Assembly (NCBI GenBank): GCA_000783305.1
Contig: JROE01000002.1
Location: 372,001 to 436,000, forward strand
Length of the DNA: 64,000 nt
From: Sphingobacteriaceae bacterium DW12
Lineage (GTDB): Bacteria > Bacteroidota > Bacteroidia > Sphingobacteriales > Sphingobacteriaceae
Direction of reading: 5' to 3'
Position numbers and translations under genes: made by a program. The notes beneath the pieces are model-generated. The model saw only the letters and a list, made by a program, of their open reading frames with translations. It had not been told where the DNA came from and ran no database searches. Positions 8,405 to 16,398 of this stretch are shown here, one piece after another; position 1 is the first letter of the stretch, and each line of letters opens with the position of its first letter.

Positions 8405-8459
8405 AAGCATAGGATGCTTATATCATTTTCGATATATTTGCCAATATATGACAAGTCAT
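8405..8459 (+). promoter_or_regulatory. Promoter with stacked inverted repeats before the RM operon
   Basis: Three inverted repeats lie in 55 bp before the XRE start at 8470: AAGCAT-AGG-ATGCTT (8405-8419), ATATATT-TGCC-AATATAT (8432-8449) and ATGAC-AA-GTCAT (8448-8459). All arms are perfect. TATATTTG at 8433-8440 matches the -7 consensus TAnnTTTG and lies inside the middle repeat. A controller protein binding there would cover the promoter, as C-boxes do in restriction-modification systems. No matching -33 box is obvious. Confidence 0.55.
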
Positions 8460-8469
8460 CATTTTAATA

Positions 8470-8766
8470 ATGAAGAGTAAATTTGGACATAAAATAAGAA
8501 GTCTTAGAGGTAAACAGAAATTACTTCTAAGAGAACTTGCACCTTTATTAGAGATGGATACAGCTCAATTAAGCAAAATTGAGCGTGGAGAAAGACAGGC
8601 AAAAAAAGAAACTGTTTTGAAAATAGCTAAAATACTGAATGTAAATTCAGATGAATTAGTAACGCTATGGTTAGCTGACCAAATATGTGAAGTAGTAAAA
8701 AATGAGAAGAATGCATTATTAGCAATGATGGTAGCTGAAGATAGTGTAAAATATTTGAAAAAATGA
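8470..8766 (+). CDS. XRE-family HTH regulator, likely controller of the RM operon
   Basis: The 98-residue protein has a Cro/C1-type helix-turn-helix at about residues 6-62: IRSLRGKQKLLLRELAPLLE, then MDTAQLSKIERGERQAKKET, the recognition helix. This is the size and layout of RM controller (C) proteins and of small MTase-linked repressors. Its stop overlaps the start of the first methyltransferase by 4 bases (ATGA), so the two are translationally coupled. The palindromes just upstream are its likely operators. By analogy it would delay restriction until the host is methylated. Confidence 0.8.
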   Translation: MKSKFGHKIRSLRGKQKLLLRELAPLLEMDTAQLSKIERGERQAKKETVLKIAKILNVNSDELVTLWLADQICEVVKNEKNALLAMMVAEDSVKYLKK

Positions 8767-9665
8767 TTAAAAAGATGAAAAGCACTCTGAACATAGATGT
8801 TTTAAATGACACTTCAATAAAGCATGGTTTTCTTGAGGAACCAAGTGGTATATATAACCCTCGACATAATTTATTCAACCAAAAAGTAATTACAAATAAT
8901 CTTGATATTTCTGTAAATAATCCATTTGAATCAATTACTGGTAATTCAAAAATTGCAAATGGAGATTGTGAAGAACTAATGTCAAATATTGAAAGTGAGA
9001 GCGTTGATTTAATTCTTACCGACCCCCCTTTTAATTTAGGCTCTTTTATGCACAAAAGAGGCACAAACCTTGTTAAAATGAGGGAAAACCAATTCGCCTA
9101 CGCAGGTTGGGATGATTTAGAATATGATGAATGGTTAATGAAAATGAGTGCTTTTTTCAAACAAAGCAATCGTATATTACGCAAAAAAGGCAGTTTGTTG
9201 TTATTTATGTCTTTGATGAAAATAGAATCTATCATTAATCTTGCAGAAGAAAACAATTTCTATTATAAAACTGTGGGGGTTTGGCATAAAACGAATCCAA
9301 TGCCAAGAAATATGAATTTACATTTTGTAAACTCAACCGAAGCTTGGGTTTATTTTATCAATGAAGGAACAACAGGTACATTTAATAATGATAATAAAGT
9401 TCTTCACGATTTTATAGAATCGTCCTTGACTACTCAAAGTGAGAAAAAATTTGGTAAGCATCCCACTCAAAAGCCAATAGACGTCTTAAATCATTTCACA
9501 AAAGTTCTTTCAAATGAAGGAGATATAGTATGTGACCCATTTATGGGAAGCGGTTCTACTGGAGTAAGCTGTGAAATAAATAACAGACAATTTATTGGAA
9601 TTGAACTGAATGAAGAATATTACAATATTTCTAAAAATAGAATTCAAGATATTACTATAAAATGA
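8763..9665 (+). CDS. Site-specific amino DNA methyltransferase (N6-A or N4-C), beta class
   Basis: It transfers a methyl group from S-adenosylmethionine to an exocyclic amino group in DNA. The catalytic motif IV DPPF sits at residues 87-90 (LILTDPPFNLGSF) and the AdoMet motif DPFMGSGSTG at about 258-267. The order IV, target recognition region, then I is that of the beta group. KHPTQKP just before the AdoMet motif is also typical. The protein (300 residues) looks complete. It overlaps both neighbours by 4 bases and probably protects one strand of the target site. DPPF alone does not decide between adenine and cytosine as target base. Confidence 0.88.
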   Translation: MIKKMKSTLNIDVLNDTSIKHGFLEEPSGIYNPRHNLFNQKVITNNLDISVNNPFESITGNSKIANGDCEELMSNIESESVDLILTDPPFNLGSFMHKRGTNLVKMRENQFAYAGWDDLEYDEWLMKMSAFFKQSNRILRKKGSLLLFMSLMKIESIINLAEENNFYYKTVGVWHKTNPMPRNMNLHFVNSTEAWVYFINEGTTGTFNNDNKVLHDFIESSLTTQSEKKFGKHPTQKPIDVLNHFTKVLSNEGDIVCDPFMGSGSTGVSCEINNRQFIGIELNEEYYNISKNRIQDITIK

Positions 9666-10726
9666 GAGTAGTTGACTTATTTGCAGGAGTTGGCGGACTT
9701 TCTTTTGGTTTCACAATGGCTAACTTTGAAACTGTATTTGCAATAGAACACGATGAATCAATTGCAAATACATATAAATTAAATCACCCTGAAACGGATG
9801 TTTTTTCAACAGATATAGAAAAGTTGAATTTGAAAGATTTGGCAAATAAATATAAAAATATAGACGTTGTAATCGGAGGCCCTCCTTGCCAAGGTTTTTC
9901 TCAGAAAGGAAAAAGATTAAGTTTGGACGATGAACGAAACTATCTTTTTAGATATTTTATTGAATTTGTCAAGGCTTTTAAACCTAAGTATTTTTTATTA
10001 GAAAACGTACCTAATATAACCACAACGTCAAATGGTTTTTTTAAAAATGAAATTATTTGTGCTTTCAATGATTTAGGTTATGAGGTGGATGTAGATATTT
10101 TAACGGCTTCTGATTTTGGAGTACCCCAAAATAGAAAAAGAGCATTTTTTTTAGGTAAAAAAGGAACTGAAAAGTTATTGTTACCAAAAACAAATGGTAA
10201 GAAAACAACTGTTGCTGATGCAATATATGATTTGCCAAAAATTAAATCTGGCGAGGGAAAAGACATTCATAATTATCCTTGTGAACCACTTTCTGATTAT
10301 CAGAAATTAATGAGAAAAGGTTCTAAAGGAATTTACAATCATCAGGCAACAAAACATAGTGAATTGGCTTTGAAAAAGCTATCAATGATTCCGAAAGGTA
10401 TGGGGAAAGAAGTTCTACCTAAAGAATTATTGACCAAATCTATTTTTTCAGGTACGTGGACGAGACTTAAAGAAGAAGGATTTGCTCCAACAATAACAAC
10501 AAGATTTGATACTCCATCTTCAGGAATGTTTACACATCCAATTTTGGACAGATGTATTACAGTAAGAGAAGGTGCAAGATTGCAATCTTTTCCTGATAGA
10601 TTTATTTTTCACGGAACTAAATCATCTCAATTAAAACAAGTTGGAAATGCTGTACCTCCTTTATTAGCATATTCCATAGCCAAAATAATAAAAAAAGATA
10701 ACGACAATGAAAACTTATCCAGATAG
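9662..10726 (+). CDS. DNA (cytosine-5-)-methyltransferase
   Basis: It makes 5-methylcytosine in DNA. Motif I is VVDLFAGVGGLSFGF (residues 3-17), motif IV is GGPPCQGFSQ with the catalytic Cys at about 76, and motif VI is LLENV with Glu at about 114. QNRKRAFFLG is motif VIII, and QVGNAVPPLLA near the C-terminus is motif X. The target recognition region lies between VIII and IX. At 354 residues all ten motifs fit. The stop overlaps the next gene by 20 bases. Paired with the amino-MTase, it would methylate the other strand of an asymmetric site. Confidence 0.93.
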   Translation: MRVVDLFAGVGGLSFGFTMANFETVFAIEHDESIANTYKLNHPETDVFSTDIEKLNLKDLANKYKNIDVVIGGPPCQGFSQKGKRLSLDDERNYLFRYFIEFVKAFKPKYFLLENVPNITTTSNGFFKNEIICAFNDLGYEVDVDILTASDFGVPQNRKRAFFLGKKGTEKLLLPKTNGKKTTVADAIYDLPKIKSGEGKDIHNYPCEPLSDYQKLMRKGSKGIYNHQATKHSELALKKLSMIPKGMGKEVLPKELLTKSIFSGTWTRLKEEGFAPTITTRFDTPSSGMFTHPILDRCITVREGARLQSFPDRFIFHGTKSSQLKQVGNAVPPLLAYSIAKIIKKDNDNENLSR

Positions 10727-12575
10727 CTATAAAGAAAGGAATGAGATTAATCTCAGACACGGAATTAAATCTTCTTTAGGAGAAATACAAGAGTTATTTG
10801 CACTTGTATATACGTTATACTTGTCTGATAATAAAAATTGTTTAATAGCATACTCAAAAGAGGTAAATGCACCAAATACCCAAATTGAAATTCAAGATGT
10901 ACTTTTAACAAGTGTTAAGAATTTATTTGGTGTATTAGTAGTAGATGATGCGACTTTCAGGAATGCTCTTAATAACAATCCTCTTTTTAAATCACAGATT
11001 GAATCACTTCAAGTGACATTGGAATTATTTTGGAAATTGGCTAAGGTAACATTCATCAATAATCCAGGAGAAAACACTCGTGAGAGGACAGGAGGTAAAA
11101 GATTTGATAAACAAATTGAGTTCTCGACAAATTTAATTTTATTAGATAATGCTTTATCTGAAAGAGACAATTCTGTTTCTCCTGAACTAAAGGAAATATT
11201 ATATAATTGGATTTTAAAAACACCCAATTATGTTCCAGATGTAAACCTATACAAAAAGATACAAACAACCTTGACTATTTTTTCGGAAGAAACACAATTC
11301 AAGATTAGAAAGGATGATACTACGGAACTATATTTTCAGCAAGAAGGAATCTATGATGAACTTATAAAAGGGAATACCGTAAACGATAGGGATAATGTAG
11401 AACCTGTCGGTCCTTTCAGAATTTTAAAGTCATTTGTAAAATCAGGTTTACACAGATTTATTAAGGAGGATGGAAATAATGGATTTAGCATTAAAAATCC
11501 TGCTGATTTGGTTGAATTACAGAACTATAATAAAGCAGTTGAAACCTCTTTAAATCTAATTCCGAAAAGAACGGTAATTTATCAAACTGAAGAAGGTAAT
11601 AATCAAGCTGATGATGTTGAAAATCCACAAAATATAGACAATATCCCTCATCAAATCATTTTCTATGGTTCTCCCGGAACAGGAAAGAGCCGAGAAGTTG
11701 AAAGGATAACAAACGGTTATAACAGAACAAGAACAACATTCCACCCTGAAACAGATTATCATTCTTTTGTAGGAAGTTATAAACCTATAATGAATGGTGA
11801 CCTTATAAAATACGATTTTGTTCCTCAGGCGTTTACAAAAGCATATTGTAATGCTTGGCTAAATCCTGAACAGCCATATTTCCTAATCATTGAAGAAATA
11901 AACAGAGGAAACTGTGCTCAAATTTTTGGAGACTTATTTCAATGTTTAGATAGGGATGATAATGGCTTTTCAAAGTATGAAATCAATTGCGATAAAGATT
12001 TAGCAAACTATATAAAATCTGTATTTGAAAGTTCTGATAATGTTGAGGCAGTAGAAAATTACAAAGCGAAAATCGAAACGGAAGATTTTGACAAAATTAT
12101 TCTGCCAAACAATCTTTACATTTTGGCAACGATGAACACGTCTGACCAATCTTTATTTCCTATGGATAGTGCATTCAAAAGACGTTGGGATTGGGAATTT
12201 GTACCAATCAATTACGAGGATGCTAATTCTTTAGACATCGTTGTCCGAGATAGTATATTTAACTGGGGTAAATTTATTGAGAACATCAATCCGAAAATTA
12301 AAGAACTGACAGGTAGTGAAGATAAACAACTTGGAAACCGCTTTGTAAATCCTAAAGACGGAAACATAACGTTTGACCAATTCAGGTCTAAAGTCTTGTT
12401 TTATTTATGGTCGGAAGTTTACAAGGATGAATTTGGAACTCAAAGTTCAATTTTCAAATATGAACTTGAAGAAAATAATCCAATAGATTTCCAATTTGGA
12501 GAGCTTTACAACGACAACGCAACAGATATTGTAATAGCATTTTTGAAATTCAACGGATTAGAACCTGAACAATGA
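10707..12575 (+). CDS. McrB-like AAA+ NTPase subunit of a LlaJI-type restriction enzyme
   Basis: The 622-residue protein has an N-terminal domain of about 310 residues of unknown fold, probably for DNA recognition, then a McrB-type AAA+ module. Walker A is FYGSPGTGKS (about 319-328), Walker B is FLIIEEINRGNCAQIFGDL (about 391-409), and the sensor segment is ATMNTSDQSLFPMDSAFKRR (about 474-493). McrB proteins use GTP to translocate and activate a partner nuclease; in the LlaJI system the equivalent is R1.LlaJI. It overlaps its partner gene by 4 bases. Nucleotide preference (GTP or ATP) cannot be read from sequence. Confidence 0.85.
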   Translation: MKTYPDSYKERNEINLRHGIKSSLGEIQELFALVYTLYLSDNKNCLIAYSKEVNAPNTQIEIQDVLLTSVKNLFGVLVVDDATFRNALNNNPLFKSQIESLQVTLELFWKLAKVTFINNPGENTRERTGGKRFDKQIEFSTNLILLDNALSERDNSVSPELKEILYNWILKTPNYVPDVNLYKKIQTTLTIFSEETQFKIRKDDTTELYFQQEGIYDELIKGNTVNDRDNVEPVGPFRILKSFVKSGLHRFIKEDGNNGFSIKNPADLVELQNYNKAVETSLNLIPKRTVIYQTEEGNNQADDVENPQNIDNIPHQIIFYGSPGTGKSREVERITNGYNRTRTTFHPETDYHSFVGSYKPIMNGDLIKYDFVPQAFTKAYCNAWLNPEQPYFLIIEEINRGNCAQIFGDLFQCLDRDDNGFSKYEINCDKDLANYIKSVFESSDNVEAVENYKAKIETEDFDKIILPNNLYILATMNTSDQSLFPMDSAFKRRWDWEFVPINYEDANSLDIVVRDSIFNWGKFIENINPKIKELTGSEDKQLGNRFVNPKDGNITFDQFRSKVLFYLWSEVYKDEFGTQSSIFKYELEENNPIDFQFGELYNDNATDIVIAFLKFNGLEPEQ

Positions 12576-14233
12576 TAATATTATTTGAAGAATATCATTA
12601 CAAAACGGAAGACCTTTCAAAAGTTTTAACTGAAAGGTACTATTTCCCTATTAATGGTATTGAATCAAAAATTAACTTTGTTGGATATTATTTCAATCCA
12701 CAGATAAGCGATGGGAAAGGCGATGCTGTCATTATATTTCCTAAAGTTTTTATCAATGAAAATAATTTAGCTTTTGATGAATTTACACCAGAATCTTTAA
12801 TTAATCCAACCTTTGCAACAAACAACAGATTAATAGAGACGGGTAAAGACAAGCTAATTTTTGAAATTTCAACTTGGTTGTATCGGGCAATTCAGCAATT
12901 CAATAAAAGACATTTTTACAATTCGATTTCAGAAAATCAATTTATTAATCAAATTGTAACTAATTTGGATGAAAATTCAAGTACTGAACTCGATATTATT
13001 TTAAGTTTATTGAGATTTCACAAGGAAAATCAAGACTTATTTACATTTATTGCAAAAACAGCTCACTCACAACAAAACAAAATCAATTGGCACAAAACTA
13101 TCAACAAAAAACAGCCAATCATTCAGAATAACCGACCAATTTATGTTGATTTAGCAACAACACGAAAGAGAGTAAATGATGATGAAGAATTACTAATACT
13201 TTTTTATTCAACACTAAATCACATTAAAGAAAAGTATGCATTTAATTTTCAAATTCCCCAAAACTACAACCTGATTAAAGGGTATCAATTTGAAACAGTT
13301 TTAAGAAAAGGATGTCGATTATTGAAAAGTATTAAGTATAAATATTTTTCAGATAAAATGATTTGTCTATACAACTTGCTATTTACATACTTTGAGAGAA
13401 GTGAAAGAACACAATCTAAGAAACAAATTGAAGAAATTCTTTTAATCAAGGATTTTAATATCGTGTTCGAGGATATGATTGATGACTTAATCGGAGATAG
13501 CACATTATTCCCTGAATTAAAGAATCACGCAGATGGAAAACAGGTTGACCATATTTACAAATACAAATCACTTCTCATCGCAGATGAAATCTATTTTGTT
13601 GGAGACAGTAAATATTACAAACCTCAAAATAGTGTAGGGAAAAATTCGAAAGCGAAACAATTCACTTATGCAAAAAATGTAATTCAGTATAATATTAATT
13701 TATTTAATAACGGAGATTTAGACCAAAGAATTAGATACAGAGAAAACGAAACAGAAGGATATAACATAACTCCTAATTTTTTCATTTCTGCCTTTGTAAA
13801 TAAAGATTTTGATTTTTCTAAATCGTATTTGAACGAGACAGGAAAACCAATAATGCAATTTCATTTTGAAAACCGCCTTTTCGATAGAGACACTCTATTT
13901 GTTCAATCGTACAACATCAATTTTTTGTTTGTACTTTCTGCCTATTTATCAAGAAATTCAACTTTGAAAAGCAATTTTAAGAAAGATACACAAAAAGTTT
14001 TTAGGGAAAAACTGGTCACTTATATTAATGAAAAATATCAATTTTATAAAGTAAAACCAATTGAAGAGAATTTCATCTATAAGCACTTCAAATTGCTAAA
14101 CGGTAAGGTTTACAAACCTTCACAACTTGAAAAAGAACTGATATTGGCTTTTGAAAAAGGCTCTGACATTGATGGAGTAATTTCACAAATTGAAACTGAA
14201 TTAGTAGAGAAATCAGCGCATATATTAGAATGA
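12572..14233 (+). CDS. LlaJI-family restriction endonuclease subunit (McrC-like)
   Basis: The second subunit (553 residues) of a McrBC/LlaJI-like nuclease. The N-terminal half (DLSKVLTERYYFP, then INFVGYYFNPQ) would contact the AAA+ motor. A PD-(D/E)xK-type nuclease core is visible late in the chain: KQVDHIYKYKSLLIADEIYF with Asp near residue 326, followed by GDSKYYK with Asp345 and Lys347. Flanking FEDMIDDLIGD resembles the helix before the catalytic core in LlaJI-family nucleases. It is the last gene of the operon and ends just before relic DNA. Family assignment rests on gene context and motif spacing. Confidence 0.78.
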   Translation: MIILFEEYHYKTEDLSKVLTERYYFPINGIESKINFVGYYFNPQISDGKGDAVIIFPKVFINENNLAFDEFTPESLINPTFATNNRLIETGKDKLIFEISTWLYRAIQQFNKRHFYNSISENQFINQIVTNLDENSSTELDIILSLLRFHKENQDLFTFIAKTAHSQQNKINWHKTINKKQPIIQNNRPIYVDLATTRKRVNDDEELLILFYSTLNHIKEKYAFNFQIPQNYNLIKGYQFETVLRKGCRLLKSIKYKYFSDKMICLYNLLFTYFERSERTQSKKQIEEILLIKDFNIVFEDMIDDLIGDSTLFPELKNHADGKQVDHIYKYKSLLIADEIYFVGDSKYYKPQNSVGKNSKAKQFTYAKNVIQYNINLFNNGDLDQRIRYRENETEGYNITPNFFISAFVNKDFDFSKSYLNETGKPIMQFHFENRLFDRDTLFVQSYNINFLFVLSAYLSRNSTLKSNFKKDTQKVFREKLVTYINEKYQFYKVKPIEENFIYKHFKLLNGKVYKPSQLEKELILAFEKGSDIDGVISQIETELVEKSAHILE

Positions 14234-14947
14234 AAATAATTTAAAAATTACAAAATAAAAGACTGCATTCGGAATTAACGGATGAAACTTTTGATGTTGA
14301 TAGTGCTAAACGTTTAGAAATGTAGAGTTGTAAAAAATATATAAGACATATAGATTTTTAAATTCGATGTGTTGTATATGCTAAGTTTTGTATATTTGCT
14401 ATGAGCTAACGGAAACACGTTGAAAAACAAAGCAATAAACACCGTTACCAAATCGTTACCTGACTTCTTTGATTATCTCTATAAAAGCTTAGTATTCAAC
14501 CGATATGGCGTTTTCCTGAAAACTTTAAAATAAAAATACCCGCGTATTCAGTCTAGGGATATCCAAACCTACATCTTACAGCAGTTTGAGCCCCAAATGG
14601 ACTATATCGATTTTGGGGATTGGCGATGGCGGATACAAACCTATAGTTCTCCTTGGGCTTTATCGAATTCTTATCCCGATATTAGGGTCAATAACCAATG
14701 TTGTTTTCAGTAAATGTCAATTAAGTAAGTCTGAGCCCATCCAATCAGCTGTGATTATGATACTGCTGGGGATGATGTTTGATGTTTTCTATGTTCGATA
14801 TTTTGGCTGGATATTATAGTGTACAGGATGATAACCGAAAATATACAACAAGGAAACAATATAACGTTCTCAAAAAATTAATGAAGAAAAGCGAATTTGA
14901 CAAACAAACTTCAAAAAATAAAGGGCATTAGGTCTAAATTAAATAAT
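14234..14947. other. Relic-rich region at right edge of the AT-rich island
   Basis: About 700 bases without an intact gene. A short coding-like tail (KRLHSELTDETFDVDSAKRL, then a stop) lies near 14260-14325. TATATTTG at 14391-14398 fits a -7 box but leads to no gene. GTTACCAAATCGTTACC at 14444-14460 resembles a motif upstream of the integrase. A 77-codon frame at 14586-14819, starting with TTG and ending ILLGMMFDVFYVRYFGW, looks like the end of a small membrane protein, possibly DUF5367-like. A second frame here reads QFEPQMDYIDFGDWRW. Both look like decayed genes of uncertain origin. Confidence 0.4.
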
Positions 14948-15514
14948 ATGAGAAAAATAACTGCAGCTATCAATATGACACTTGACGGAATTTGCGACCA
15001 TACAGCAGGAATTCCAGATGAAGAGATACATCGACATTATACAGGGTTATTAGAACAAGGAGACGCCATTCTTTATGGCAGGACAACGTACCAACTGATG
15101 GAATTTTGGCGAACATTGTTGGAAAACCCTTCAGACGAAAAATCAATGAATGACTTTGCTGCGGCCATAAACAAAATTCCCAAAATTGTATTTTCTCGAA
15201 CCCTAAACGATGTGGAATGGGAAAGTGCAACTGTTGCAAAACGTGATTTGAAAGAAGAAGTCTTGGAACTCAGGGGGCAATCAGGAAAAGACATTCTAGT
15301 GGGCAGCAGGAGCCTAATAATACAGCTAATGAATCTGAATTTGATTGATGAATACCAATTTTGTATTCACCCTGTTGTAGCTGGTAGTGGCCTACCTTTA
15401 TTTGAAAATATCAATGACAGGAATGTTTTCAAACTGATCAAGACAAAAACATTTCGTAATGGCGCTGTGACACTTTACTATGCCCCGACAAACCAAAAAA
15501 CAACGAAAGTTTAA
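14948..15514 (+). CDS. Dihydrofolate reductase-like / RibD C-terminal domain protein
   Basis: I start at ATG 14948 (MRKITAAINMTLDGICDH), the typical opening of this family, not at the TTG at 14897. The 188-residue protein has the DHFR-like fold: ITAAINMTLDG, then DAILYGRTTYQLMEFWRTL for the NADPH-binding helix, KIVFSRTL, GKDILVGSRSLIIQLMNLNL, and DEYQFCIHPVVAGSGLPLFE. These proteins are relatives of the RibD reductase domain with unknown substrate and usually act alone. An AraC-type regulator tail just downstream hints that a regulatory partner was lost. Confidence 0.85.
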   Translation: MRKITAAINMTLDGICDHTAGIPDEEIHRHYTGLLEQGDAILYGRTTYQLMEFWRTLLENPSDEKSMNDFAAAINKIPKIVFSRTLNDVEWESATVAKRDLKEEVLELRGQSGKDILVGSRSLIIQLMNLNLIDEYQFCIHPVVAGSGLPLFENINDRNVFKLIKTKTFRNGAVTLYYAPTNQKTTKV

Positions 15515-15580
15515 CAATCGGCACATAAGAATATCTTGCAAGCAATTAAAAAAGTGCTAGGGTTGTTCAAAAGCAATATA

Positions 15581-15643
15581 GGATTATTCAAACAGAAAAT
15601 GGGGCAATCCCCTTCTGAATATAGAAAGGATAAAAAATCGTGA
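15581..15643 (+). pseudogene. AraC-family regulator C-terminal remnant
   Basis: Twenty codons reading GLFKQKMGQSPSEYRKDKKS end in a stop. FKxxxGxSPSEYR is the conserved last helix of AraC/XylS regulators (second helix-turn-helix). The preceding sequence is out of frame and nothing else of the protein is present. Confidence 0.65.
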
Positions 15644-15688
15644 AAGCGGTAGTCAAAAATACTAATGGACGGCTAACTGACAACCAGC

Positions 15689-15964
15689 TTAATCCTCTTC
15701 TAAATATACACTGTGAACGACAAATCTAATATTTTTACTAGGCAATAGCATATCCTCAACATCCTCTGACGCTATTGGATAAAGTGTGTCATGCCCTCCC
15801 CCATCTAAAAGTTCGGAGTCAGGAATCAACTCAAAAAAAGTGACACCTTCAACTTCAGACAACTCTTCTACCTTAATGTAAGAGACATCTTGAGCTATCC
15901 AGATTGACAAAATTTCTTTAGTAAATAATTGGTAGGTATTTGCTTCTGTTGACATAAGGTGCAA
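15689..15964 (-). CDS. Small acidic hypothetical protein, 91 aa
   Basis: A short frame rich in Asp and Glu (ELSEVEGVTFFELIPDSELL, then SEDVEDMLLPSKNIRF), ending VVHSVYLEED. It has two possible starts, MHLMSTE or MSTE three codons later. There is no signal peptide, membrane segment or known motif. Predicted beta strands and a complete frame make it plausible as a real small cytoplasmic protein, but it lies among decayed genes and has no functional clue. Confidence 0.45.
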   Translation of the reverse strand: MHLMSTEANTYQLFTKEILSIWIAQDVSYIKVEELSEVEGVTFFELIPDSELLDGGGHDTLYPIASEDVEDMLLPSKNIRFVVHSVYLEED

Positions 15965-16060
15965 ATTAGCAAAAAAATATCGCTCATTACAAAATATCTC
16001 TCCATTGGCCCTGCTCTATATAGTTCCTTCAAACGAAGGGCTTTGCCGTGACGGTGTACC

Positions 16061-16297
16061 TCACTTACGTACAAAGGTCAACCCTTCGTTGCTAACCACC
16101 TTATAAATCCAAAACTGTAAATTATTGATTTCGGAGATGCGATTCCTATTCAACCATAATCTCAAAAAAGCTTCTTGAAGGATATCGGCTCCTTTGGACG
16201 GATCAGCGGCCGTAAATTTTGTCAAAAATTGGTTCAACTTAACATGATACCGATTGTAGGGCATAGCGAATACCGCTTCATCACCCTGAGAGATGTC
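16061..16297 (-). pseudogene. ECF sigma factor fragment (region 2 only)
   Basis: The frame reads DISQGDEAVFAMPYNRYHVK then LNQFLTKFTAADPSKGADIL, QEAFLRLWLNR and NNLQFWIYKVVSNEGLTFVR. This matches region 2 of Bacteroidota ECF sigma factors that partner FecR-type anti-sigma proteins. It stops at 16061, before the linker and region 4. The usual start codon context is also gone; the frame is open upstream to about 16348 without an ATG in the right place. It cannot direct promoter recognition. Confidence 0.75.
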
Positions 16298-16336
16298 TAA
16301 GGGAATATTTGAGCCTCCAACACTAAATAAAGGAAA

Positions 16337-16365
16337 ACCGATAGAAAATCATACAATCTACCGGT
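16337..16365 (-). terminator. Candidate terminator of the RND efflux operon
   Basis: Read on the minus strand, ACCGGTAGA pairs with TCTATCGGT (one G-T pair) around an 11-nt loop and is followed by TTTCC. It lies 34-62 bp past the stop of the outer-membrane channel gene. The T-run is short, so efficiency is uncertain. Confidence 0.45.
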
Positions 16366-16398
16366 CTTCACTACACACATATATAAACGACAAATCGT

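Noticed and set aside
8470..14233. A BREX, DISARM or type IV McrBC system
   Set aside because: No PglX, PglZ, helicase or phospholipase genes are present. Two cognate MTases and a nuclease next to the AAA+ motor fit a modification-dependent pair less well than a LlaJI-type system.
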